From contig NZ_JAILQF010000302.1 of assembly GCF_024699075.1 (NCBI RefSeq), positions 1-5,469 of the forward strand: a DNA stretch of 5,469 nucleotides, written 5' to 3'. Position 1 is the stretch's first letter; each line of letters starts with the position of its first letter. The translations under genes were made by a program, and so were the position numbers. This document shows, one piece after another, positions 1-5,081 of this stretch. Source of the DNA: Butyrivibrio sp. (GTDB lineage Bacteria > Bacillota_A > Clostridia > Lachnospirales > Lachnospiraceae). Below the pieces are notes generated by a model that saw nothing but the letters and a program-made list of their open reading frames with translations, was not told the origin of the DNA and did not search any database.

Positions 1-1
1 A

Positions 2-298
2 GATGCTCTTATAAATGATTCTGTTGTTATGATACTTCAATTTGGTGCTGTGACCTGTGCTCCATGTAAGTCCATAAAGCAGAGGATAGACTTGTGGAGT
101 GCAGATCATAAGAGCGTTAAGAGTAGGTATATTGATATCGAGGAGTTCCCGATTATAGCAGAGGAGCATGGCATTTACAGTGCACCCGCGATCCTTGTAT
201 TTGTTGAAGGCAAGCTCACTGTAAGGAAAGCCGAGTATTTCAGCCTGGATGAAGTATTTATGCAGATTGAGAGATATCTGGGGATGCTGGAAGAGTAG
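2..298 (+). CDS. Thioredoxin-like protein, 5' end outside window
   Basis: The frame is open to the left edge, and the residues before the first ATG (position 29) read DALINDSVV, which continues naturally into the first strand of a thioredoxin fold. There is no Shine-Dalgarno sequence before that ATG, so the real start is probably left of the window. Counting from that Met, a C-A-P-C redox motif sits at residues 10-13, at the end of a beta strand and the start of a helix as expected. A likely cis-proline loop (SAP, Pro53) is followed by a hydrophobic strand and EGK. The usual Trp before the first Cys is replaced by Thr (TCAPC, not WCGPC). The family normally catalyses dithiol-disulfide exchange in the cytoplasm, and the visible 98 residues are close to a full thioredoxin. 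The partner is unknown. No signal peptide can be judged because the N-terminus is missing. Confidence 0.85.
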   Translation, partial: DALINDSVVMILQFGAVTCAPCKSIKQRIDLWSADHKSVKSRYIDIEEFPIIAEEHGIYSAPAILVFVEGKLTVRKAEYFSLDEVFMQIERYLGMLEE

Positions 299-442
299 GG
301 AGTATTTAGGTGATAACTATAGTACTTTTATGAGTATGGTTTGCGCTCACAAGATTTTGTATGATTGAGAAATTAGTATCTGTTTCTGCAAAATTGTTGA
401 TTAAATTATGAATTCTAGATTCGAAATACAAGGGGATAAGTT

Positions 443-886
443 ATGTCTGATGATATTACTAAAATAAAGTTCGTACACTTAACATCTAACAATATTTGTT
501 TTGGCCTGGCACCAGATGACAATACTGAGGTTGAACAGTATCTAAAGATTGAAGCTTCTGGTGAAGTGAGCTTTTCTGCCAGGAATTATAAGCAGTACAA
601 TGAAGAAAAAGGATATTGTAGAGAAAAACATATAAGTATTGATAAAAGTAAAGTTGAATATCTCTTCCAGCTTATCGAGAATATTTATGAAACAGATCCA
701 TATGCTACAGATGTTGGTTCATTTAATCTTGTGATTTTTTATGACAATGGATCTACAAGAAAAATCACAGGTTCGCTCATAGGTAATGTTTTTTCACGTA
801 TAAATGGTGAGGAATCTGATATTGATCTAAACAAGGTGATTCGTCGTAGCATTCCGATTCGTAAAATGTGGGTTTTCAATGGATGA
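443..886 (+). CDS. Hypothetical protein, 147 aa
   Basis: I do not recognise this family. The start at 443 is supported by AGGGG at 431-435, seven bases upstream. The protein is soluble, with no signal peptide or membrane segment. It alternates predicted strands (FVHLTSNNICFGLA; YLKIEASGEVSFSARNY; FNLVIFYDNGSTRKITGSL) with a helix (KVEYLFQLIENIYET), which suggests a small alpha/beta domain. It ends in the aromatic motif WVFNG. The pattern of a strand pair, a helix, a strand with a polar turn (DNGS) and a terminal W-V-F-x-G feels like a small uncharacterised Firmicutes domain, but I cannot name it. It lies 144 bp after the thioredoxin-like gene. The best upstream promoter guess (TTGTTG 394-399, TAGATT 416-421) is weak, so it may be transcribed alone or by read-through. 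A terminator follows at 991-1020. Confidence 0.8.
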   Translation: MSDDITKIKFVHLTSNNICFGLAPDDNTEVEQYLKIEASGEVSFSARNYKQYNEEKGYCREKHISIDKSKVEYLFQLIENIYETDPYATDVGSFNLVIFYDNGSTRKITGSLIGNVFSRINGEESDIDLNKVIRRSIPIRKMWVFNG

Positions 887-893
887 ATAGGTA

Positions 894-924
894 TAAATTC
901 TTGAACATAAAGTTCAAGAATTTA
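894..924. repeat. Perfect 13-bp inverted repeat (hairpin) after the 147-aa gene
   Basis: Positions 894-906 and 912-924 are exact reverse complements around the 5-base loop ATAAA, with core TTCTTGAAC/GTTCAAGAA. It begins eight bases after the stop codon at 884-886. It has no following T-run, so it is not a standard terminator. It could protect the mRNA 3' end or be a DNA-level operator. Confidence 0.8.
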
Positions 925-968
925 GTAATAGAGCCATTTGAGTTCACTTTCGGTGAAGGCTCTATTAC
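925..968. repeat. Bipartite hairpin
   Basis: An outer 11-bp perfect stem pairs 925-935 with 958-968 (GTAATAGAGCC/GGCTCTATTAC). An inner 5-bp stem pairs TTCAC (943-947) with GTGAA (953-957) over a TTTCG loop. The inner stem stacks directly on the right arm, leaving a 7-base bulge on the left (936-942). There is no T-run after it. Confidence 0.6.
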
Positions 969-990
969 CAACCGATTCACTGAATCACGA

Positions 991-1021
991 AACACGCAGT
1001 AAATGCGCGTTTTTGTTATTT
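991..1021 (+). terminator. Rho-independent terminator, probably for the 147-aa gene
   Basis: AACACGCA (991-998) pairs with TGCGCGTT (1004-1011), with one A-C mismatch, over the loop GTAAA. The T-rich tail TTTTTGTTATTT follows at once. It lies about 105 bp after the stop codon of the 147-residue gene, with two hairpins between. Confidence 0.6.
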
Positions 1022-1046
1022 ATGTTCAAGAAATCATTACTTTTTG

Positions 1047-1077
1047 TGTGACACTTCTGTGACATATGCTCTGTTAT
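1047..1077 (+). promoter_or_regulatory. Possible promoter with an 11-bp-spaced TGTGACA direct repeat
   Basis: TGTGACA occurs at 1047-1053 and again at 1058-1064, exactly 11 bp apart, about one helical turn. Such direct repeats are typical of sites bound by OmpR-type response regulators; that link is inference. GTGACA (1048-1053) with an 18-bp spacer to TGTTAT (1072-1077) gives a fair sigma-A-like promoter reading rightward. No gene starts within the next several hundred bases, so the likely product is the candidate RNA ending at 1291. Confidence 0.4.
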
Positions 1078-1084
1078 TATTAAG

Positions 1085-1291
1085 TCAAGATAAGACAAGG
1101 AAAGGATTTTTACAGCAAATATATTGTGAATATAAATGCGGAGGAATATCCGGTAGATTGTCTTTCATACAGAATGATCAAGTAGTCCGAGTGGCCTTTG
1201 CTTCACGTAGGATGTAACGAGATCATTAGAATAAAAATACCTGCAGCTAAGGTGGCTTTGGCTTCACCGGAGGCTGCGGGTATTTTTATAT
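1085..1291 (+). ncRNA. Candidate small RNA of about 205 nt, family unknown
   Basis: The segment lies between a promoter-like sequence (1048-1077) and a strong terminator (1231-1291), and it holds no convincing reading frame. Internal pairing is modest: AATGATC (1173-1179) with GATCATT (1221-1227), and CGGA (1139-1142) with TCCG (1149-1152). A GGAGG at 1140-1144 is not followed by a well-placed ATG. A TTG at 1158 would give only a 19-residue peptide ending at 1217, with a 13-base gap from that GGAGG. It matches no riboswitch or RNA family I recognise. It could instead be a leader peptide region or a remnant. Confidence 0.3.
1231..1291 (+). terminator. Strong terminator, 17-bp stem with branched loop
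   Basis: Positions 1231-1247 pair with 1273-1289 in a 17-bp stem with one T-G wobble; the core is TACCTGCAGC/GCTGCGGGTA. Runs of A and T at the stem base (AAAAATA / TATTTTTATATTA) supply a U-tract on either strand, so it may stop transcription both ways. The 25-base loop can form a further GGTG/CACC pairing (1251-1254 with 1265-1268). Confidence 0.7.
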
Positions 1292-1346
1292 TAATCGAGG
1301 TATGGGACGAATAAAACATTGTAGGAAATCCTTTGTTTTCAAATGG

Positions 1347-1690
1347 TTTACGGATAAGAGTAAGTGTGTCAAAGCCTATTATCCGCAAATCTTGCTTTTA
1401 AAACTTGTGGAATCTTCTGATTTACGGATAAGAGATAATGTGTCAAAGTCTATTATCCGTAAATCTTGTTTTTGAATCTTGTGGGTTCTTCTGGTTTACG
1501 GATAAGGCGCTGTGATTCATTGTCGCTTATCCGTAGTACAGAAGAATTTTAAAAGTACTGGAACAATATTTGCGGATAAGAGGTTGTGATTCATTGTCGC
1601 TTATCCGTAGTATGGAAGAATTTTAAAAGTACTGGAACGATATTTGCGGATAAGAAGTGATGTGTCAAAACCTCTTATCCGCAAATGATA
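1347..1690. repeat. Tandem array of five 74-bp dyad units
   Basis: Five units start at 1347, 1421, 1495, 1569 and 1643, a period of exactly 74 bp. Each has a 44-bp imperfect palindrome with arms of the form TTTACGGATAAG and CTTATCCGTAAA, separated by about 16 bases, then a 30-bp linker (linker absent or diverged in unit 5). Units 1, 2 and 5 share the centre TGTGTCAAA; units 3 and 4 share TGTGATTCATTGTC. Linkers of units 1 and 2 resemble each other, and those of 3 and 4 are nearly identical. Unit 5 has a perfect 14-bp stem (1642-1655 with 1673-1686). The array lies between a terminator and the Nudix promoter. It resembles REP/BIME-type intergenic palindromes or an iteron-like protein-binding array. 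I cannot assign it to a named family. Confidence 0.85.
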
Positions 1691-1701
1691 TAAATCTACT
1701 A

Positions 1702-1811
1702 TTGCAGTTGCTTGTTTACTTTATTTTTGAATCTTTTTAAATCTTTGATGATTTAATATCAGATTTGATGTTGCAGGTATTCTCTTTACTGTATTCTTGA
1801 ATCTTTTCAAA
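1702..1811 (+). repeat. Degenerate ~70-bp direct repeat upstream of the Nudix gene
   Basis: Copy one (1702-1741) and copy two (1771-1811) share TTGCAG, then TTTACT, TATT and TTGAATCTTTT in the same order; the last three blocks are offset by exactly 70 bp. The second copy contains the TTGAAT used here as the -35 box of the Nudix promoter. The first copy has the same TTGAAT (1727-1732), followed only by a badly spaced TTTAAT. Between the copies, TTTGATG occurs twice (1744-1750, 1764-1770). Confidence 0.55.
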
Positions 1812-1824
1812 GTGAAGGTATACT
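1797..1824 (+). promoter_or_regulatory. Sigma-A-type promoter of the Nudix operon
   Basis: TTGAAT (1797-1802) and TATACT (1819-1824) are separated by 16 bp. The -10 box matches consensus at five of six positions and the -35 at four. Transcription would start near 1831, leaving a leader of roughly 38 bases before the ATG at 1869. Confidence 0.5.
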
Positions 1825-1856
1825 TTATATATCAACGCAAAAATTTTTTACCAAAA

Positions 1857-1865
1857 AAGGAAGAG
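1857..1865 (+). promoter_or_regulatory. Ribosome binding site that fixes the Nudix start at 1869
   Basis: AAGGAAGAG lies a few bases before ATG 1869. The upstream in-frame TTG at 1797 has no such site, and it coincides with the -35 box of the proposed promoter, so the longer reading (24 extra residues) is very unlikely. Confidence 0.75.
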
Positions 1866-1868
1866 ACA

Positions 1869-2396
1869 ATGGAATATATCGACATTTATACAAGAGACGG
1901 CAAGTTTACTGGTATCACAAGGCCTAAGCACGATTCCAAAAAGCCGGGTGAATATTACAGGCATGCGCTTATTATCATGAAGACTTCTGATAGTCCTGCA
2001 CCTGGCACGGGCGAGGGGATGTATGTTGTGCAGCAGAGGTCACTTAAAGCCAGGTACTATGCGGGCAAGTGGGATATAACGGGAGGCGCTGTGAGTTCAG
2101 GTGAGGAACCAGTAATTTCGGCATGTCGTGAGGTTAAGGAAGAGCTTGATATTACAGTCGCTCCTGAAGATATGAAGTTTGCTTTTGAATCTATTACCGA
2201 CTGGGATGATGGAACTGGCGTCATTTTGTCAGTGTTCATGTGCAGGGTGGAAGTCCCAAAGGATGGTTTCAAATTCGATCCTTATGAGGTTAATGATGTG
2301 AAGATCATGCCTTTTAGCGAATTCCTCTATCATGTTTCGGATCATAATGATGAGGCTTTTTGCAATGAGCTCAGGAAAATCGAGGCTAGGCTATAA
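1869..2396 (+). CDS. Nudix hydrolase, 175 aa
   Basis: The Nudix box is plain: G73-x5-E79-x7-R87-E88-V89-x-E91-E92-L93-D94-I95. The acidic cluster that binds the catalytic metal (REVKEE) is intact, but the conserved glycine of the box is Asp94. The strand MYVVQQRS and the loop KWDITGG lead into it, as in the family. The N-terminus (EYIDIYTRDGKFTG, then GEYYRHALIIM) resembles the YfcD / isopentenyl-diphosphate-isomerase-like Nudix branch, in which a short beta hairpin precedes the core. Members hydrolyse a nucleoside diphosphate linked to another group, in the cytoplasm; the substrate cannot be told from sequence. Length is normal. The start at 1869 is chosen for its ribosome binding site. The ATC-hydrolase-like gene follows after 40 bp and is probably co-transcribed. 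Confidence 0.92.
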   Translation: MEYIDIYTRDGKFTGITRPKHDSKKPGEYYRHALIIMKTSDSPAPGTGEGMYVVQQRSLKARYYAGKWDITGGAVSSGEEPVISACREVKEELDITVAPEDMKFAFESITDWDDGTGVILSVFMCRVEVPKDGFKFDPYEVNDVKIMPFSEFLYHVSDHNDEAFCNELRKIEARL

Positions 2397-2397
2397 C

Positions 2398-2413
2398 ATT
2401 TTTTGCAAAAAAT
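2398..2413. repeat. 16-bp perfect AT-rich palindrome between the two operon genes
   Basis: ATTTTTTGCAAAAAAT reads the same on both strands and starts one base after the Nudix stop codon. With no GC stem it is not a good terminator. It may be chance in AT-rich DNA. Confidence 0.5.
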
Positions 2414-2436
2414 ATTGATCTAATGGAGGCTTTATT

Positions 2437-3042
2437 ATGAAAACAGCAACCGAGCTGATGGAAAAGCACAAGCTAATCAAAATTCTAATGGAAGAGCATA
2501 TGTCAAACGATGAGAGTAATGCAATGTGGCAGGCTTCAATTGACAGGCTTAAGTCTATCATAGACAGTTATGGAGAGCTTCCTAAAGGTGTACAGGATCA
2601 TACTAATAGAATATTTCCTTTTGCAGCGGTATATCTTACTGTAAAGGAGAAATATGGGGAGAATGTTGCTTTTGGGATTGTTGAAGATTATGCTATATCA
2701 TGCTGTATCTCACCATATCTTATGCTTTCAAAGCTGATGAAGGTTCCCGGTATGCCGGGGCTTTTTGTAAAGCTTTGGGATCCGATCACCAAAAAGATGT
2801 TCGGGGCAAGCTGCGGATTTAAGAATGTTTTTTACCAAAAGAAAAAGGGTGAATACAGGATGGATATCATATCATGTCCGTATTACAACTATCTTTCGGA
2901 GCTGGGTTGCCCTGAAATCACTAAGATATTTTGTGAAAATGACGAGAGAGTCTACGGCAAGATGCCGGGCGTTGTCTTTAAGAGAAACGGGACGATAGGC
3001 AAAGGCGCAGATCGCTGCGATTTCTATATTAAGAAAATTTGA
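2437..3042 (+). CDS. L-2-amino-thiazoline-4-carboxylate (ATC) hydrolase family protein, 201 aa
   Basis: The C-terminal half shows what I recall as hallmarks of the ATC hydrolase family (Pfam ATC_hydrolase): C147-P-Y, then E155-L-G-C158-P-E, F165-C166-E-N-D169, and the closing G190-A-D-R-C194-D-F. The named activity is opening of the thiazoline ring of ATC to S- or N-carbamoyl-cysteine on the way to L-cysteine. Many family members in anaerobes are untested and may act on other substrates. The N-terminal 130 residues are mostly helical, with a hydrophobic patch (FPFAAVYLTV) that is too short and isolated to be a clear membrane segment. GGAGG at 2425-2429 lies seven bases before the ATG. It sits 40 bp after the Nudix gene with no terminator between, so one operon is likely. 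No clear terminator follows. Confidence 0.8.
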   Translation: MKTATELMEKHKLIKILMEEHMSNDESNAMWQASIDRLKSIIDSYGELPKGVQDHTNRIFPFAAVYLTVKEKYGENVAFGIVEDYAISCCISPYLMLSKLMKVPGMPGLFVKLWDPITKKMFGASCGFKNVFYQKKKGEYRMDIISCPYYNYLSELGCPEITKIFCENDERVYGKMPGVVFKRNGTIGKGADRCDFYIKKI

Positions 3043-3105
3043 TGTAGGAGATATATGAGATAAAAAACAATCAAAATAGAAGCTTATAAGTTTGCAAATA
3101 TCCTA

Positions 3106-3134
3106 TTTATTCATCATCTAAAATGTTTTATAAT
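3106..3134 (+). promoter_or_regulatory. Promoter of the membrane-protein operon
   Basis: A perfect -10 box TATAAT (3129-3134) has a weak -35 candidate TTTATT (3106-3111) 17 bp upstream. Transcription would start near 3141. The leader is about 50 bases and can form a 6-bp stem, ATGGCG (3144-3149) with CGCCAT (3166-3171), just ahead of the ribosome binding site AGAGG (3176-3180). Confidence 0.55.
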
Positions 3135-3191
3135 ATGGACATTATGGCGCGGGGAAAAGAAATATCGCCATGGAAAGAGGAAAAGTTTTAG

Positions 3192-5066
3192 ATGAGTATG
3201 AGGGATAATACAGGCAGTAAGGGGCCTGTAACTGTCGATGAGTTAAATGATTATTGCAGACAGATGGATATAAATCCTTACAATTCAAATTTCTTTATAG
3301 GTTCTGATCATATCGGTGCTGATGCTTATGGTATTTACAAGGATTATTGGTCTGGTGATTTTGTTGTTTACAGGAACGAATACGATGGTACCAAAGTTAT
3401 CAAATACCAGGGACCAGATGAAGCACTTGCTGTAGAAACGATTTACGAATATGTTCAGGCATATCTTAAGAATCCGAAAAATAAAGATGATGACGATCTT
3501 CAAAGAAGGCTTGACGAAGCAAAAGCGCAGATTCAGGTGTCTTTGGATTATAAAGCATCATTAGATTATCAAGCTTCTGTAAATATCTCCAAACCTGAAC
3601 CCGCTGAAATAACTGAAGCTGATTCAAAATCTGAAAATTCAGGATCAGCTGAATTATCAGGAACTGATTCAAAATCCGGAAAGCAGGAATCATCTTATTG
3701 GTCTAACGCAATGAATAATTTTGAAAGTCAGGATAATTCAGAAGCGAAAGACGATTCTGATAGAAAAAATAATTCAGATGCGAAAGACGATTCAGTTGCG
3801 AAAGACTATTCAGATACGAAAGACTATTCTGTTGCGAAAGATTATTCAGATTCGTTAACCTATGGTAAAAATGAGATAGATTCTGAGAATGATAAGAATA
3901 ACGATGAATCCGAATTTCCACCTAATGTAGAACTTTCTATCTCCGATGCCGTCTTTGGAGATATCAAGAATTTCAAATTAAATGAAGAAGATCTTAAAGC
4001 CGGGTTAGATCAGCTAGATGATAAATGTAAAGATGCTGTTGATATACTGTCAGATTATAGTGATAACTTTCAAGAAGAAAATAGATCTATTTTCCGAAAT
4101 CTTATATCAGATATTGTTGATGCAGGCACTGAGTATTTGAATAAGACCGCCAACGAAGATAATAGTCAGGACGATGACGACGACATAGATTTCCTGGATA
4201 ACTTGGTTAAAAAAACTAATTCTGTAAATAGCGATGATATAAACGATTCTTATGGTCCAAAAAGTACGGCTTATCATTTTAACGAAACAGATGACATTGA
4301 CAATAGTATAAATATCCTTAGAGGAACAACTGATGATACAGGCGTAATTGACAATACAATAGACGCCATTAAAGAATCAGCTGCTGAAGCAAATGTCAAT
4401 AAAAATAGTATAGATGCTTTTAATGGATCATCTGATAAAAGAGATGTAATTGATAATAGAATAGACGCCTCTGATGGATCATCTGATAAAAGATACGCAA
4501 TTGACAATAGCATAGACGCTCTTAACGGATCATCTGATGAAGAGGATGGTACTGCTGATAATGCCGCAGATACTCATTATGACTCATCTGAAACACATTC
4601 AAGCCAAAGGATGAGTTCATCCGGAGTATACAATTCGTATAGTGTGCTTTCAAATGGTAGTTCTTCCAGAAGAGAATATGATTATATCAACGACCTTTTA
4701 AAAGGAAGCACTGATGAAGATGCTAAAAGAAATAAAGATTACGACCTTCTTCATGGCTCATCAACTGATTTTGCTGACGATAGTATGGATTTTTTGAATG
4801 GTTCATCAAATTATTATGAGAAAAAAGATTATATAGATGAGTATGACGAAGATGATTCATCTGACGAATATAGTATTTGGGGCTTCCCTAAGCTAGATGA
4901 TGATTCTAAAAATATATTAAAATTTTTTGAACTGTTAATTGTGTTAATATTGTCTATTATTATTCTTTTCTCAATAACATCTAATAAAAATCACGAATAT
5001 GGCGGAAACGGATCGTATAACAGTTATCATTCACATAGTATCAGTTCTGACTGGTATGATTACTAA
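3192..5066 (+). CDS. Large acidic repeat-rich single-pass membrane protein, 624 aa
   Basis: Residues 1-95 look like a folded domain (core FFIGSDHIGADAYGIYKD, GDFVVYRN, IKYQGPDEALAVETIYEYV) of a type I remember from Lachnospiraceae proteins of unknown role. Residues 96-240 are low-complexity and acidic, including six tandem six-residue units of the type S-[DEV]-A-K-D-[DY] at 183-218. Residues 245-320 may form helices. Residues 368-539 carry a 17-residue repeat with the motif D-h-L-x-G-S-S. One membrane helix spans about 578-596 (ELLIVLILSIIILF), followed by a 28-residue Gly/Ser/Tyr/His tail ending DWYDY. There is no N-terminal signal peptide, so a cytoplasmic N-terminus with the short tail outside is likeliest. 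The start at 3192 is favoured over ATG 3198 because AGAGG lies 11 bases upstream. The small CxxC gene follows, 15 bases on. The function is unknown; a scaffold or envelope-associated role is inference. Confidence 0.88.
   Translation: MSMRDNTGSKGPVTVDELNDYCRQMDINPYNSNFFIGSDHIGADAYGIYKDYWSGDFVVYRNEYDGTKVIKYQGPDEALAVETIYEYVQAYLKNPKNKDDDDLQRRLDEAKAQIQVSLDYKASLDYQASVNISKPEPAEITEADSKSENSGSAELSGTDSKSGKQESSYWSNAMNNFESQDNSEAKDDSDRKNNSDAKDDSVAKDYSDTKDYSVAKDYSDSLTYGKNEIDSENDKNNDESEFPPNVELSISDAVFGDIKNFKLNEEDLKAGLDQLDDKCKDAVDILSDYSDNFQEENRSIFRNLISDIVDAGTEYLNKTANEDNSQDDDDDIDFLDNLVKKTNSVNSDDINDSYGPKSTAYHFNETDDIDNSINILRGTTDDTGVIDNTIDAIKESAAEANVNKNSIDAFNGSSDKRDVIDNRIDASDGSSDKRYAIDNSIDALNGSSDEEDGTADNAADTHYDSSETHSSQRMSSSGVYNSYSVLSNGSSSRREYDYINDLLKGSTDEDAKRNKDYDLLHGSSTDFADDSMDFLNGSSNYYEKKDYIDEYDEDDSSDEYSIWGFPKLDDDSKNILKFFELLIVLILSIIILFSITSNKNHEYGGNGSYNSYHSHSISSDWYDY
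3738..3845 (+). repeat. Six tandem 18-bp coding repeats
   Basis: Six in-frame units encode residues 183-218: SEAKDD, SDRKNN, SDAKDD, SVAKDY, SDTKDY, SVAKDY. They are charged and probably disordered. The near-identical GCGAAAGA cores suggest recent slippage or unequal recombination. Confidence 0.8.
4293..4808 (+). repeat. 51-bp coding repeats (17-aa units with D-h-L-x-G-S-S motif)
   Basis: Five contiguous 17-residue units run from residue 368 to 452 (nucleotides 4293-4547); a typical one is VIDNRIDASDGSSDKRY. The 17-residue phase returns downstream, with motif starts at residues 484, 501 and 518, then 533. Motif instances are NILRGTT, DAFNGSS, DASDGSS, DALNGSS, DLLKGST, DLLHGSS and DFLNGSS, plus a form with one extra residue (SVLSNGSS). 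Confidence 0.8.
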
Positions 5067-5081
5067 GGAGCTTGTAAAAAT

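Larger units (their letters stand above)
898..1032. repeat. 14-bp inverted repeat enclosing a 135-bp structured segment
   Basis: TTCTTGAACATAAA at 898-911 is the exact reverse complement of 1019-1032. The left arm therefore has two possible partners: 912-924 (local hairpin) or 1019-1032 (long-range stem). Between the arms lie a bipartite hairpin (925-968), a small GATTCA/TGAATC dyad (974-986) and a terminator hairpin (991-1020). I see no target-site duplication. It could be a small non-autonomous repeat element or a structured 3' untranslated region. Confidence 0.6.
887..1868. other. 982-bp gene-free region packed with repeats and hairpins
   Basis: I see no convincing protein gene here. The longest minus-strand frame (1203-1388) is a by-product of the palindromic terminator at 1231-1289 and lacks a plausible ribosome binding site. 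The open plus-strand stretches at 1074-1217 and 1186-1314 have no ATG with a suitable Shine-Dalgarno. The region falls into four blocks: a hairpin cluster with terminator (894-1032), a possible small-RNA unit (1047-1291), a 74-bp-period dyad array (1347-1690) and a degenerate direct repeat carrying the Nudix promoter (1702-1824). Confidence 0.75.

Noticed and set aside
299..442. Promoter for the 147-aa gene in the 144-bp gap
   Set aside because: The only candidate (TTGTTG 394-399, TAGATT 416-421) matches consensus weakly, so it is not listed as a feature.
1186..1314. Open plus-strand stretch ending in a GIFILIEVWDE-like peptide
   Set aside because: There is no start codon with a suitable Shine-Dalgarno, and much of the peptide is just the translated terminator stem.
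1203..1388. 61-codon minus-strand reading frame
   Set aside because: It runs across the terminator palindrome (hence its mirrored IKIPAA...AAGIFI) and into the first dyad unit, and I see no ribosome binding site. Non-coding structure explains it.
1347..1690. CRISPR-like array (44-bp repeats with 30-bp spacers)
   Set aside because: The repeats diverge between units, the spacers resemble each other in pairs instead of being unique, and no cas gene is near.
1797..1868. Longer Nudix N-terminus from the TTG at 1797
   Set aside because: That TTG is part of the likely -35 box, and a good ribosome binding site precedes ATG 1869, where the family-like sequence begins.
3221..3235. Similarity between AAGGGGCCTGTAACT and the terminator arm near 5310
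   Set aside because: The match is about 14 bases, with a one-base insertion, in an otherwise unrelated context, so chance is the simplest reading.
3285..4513. Several minus-strand open frames opposite the large membrane-protein gene
   Set aside because: They mirror the repetitive low-complexity coding sequence and have no independent support.
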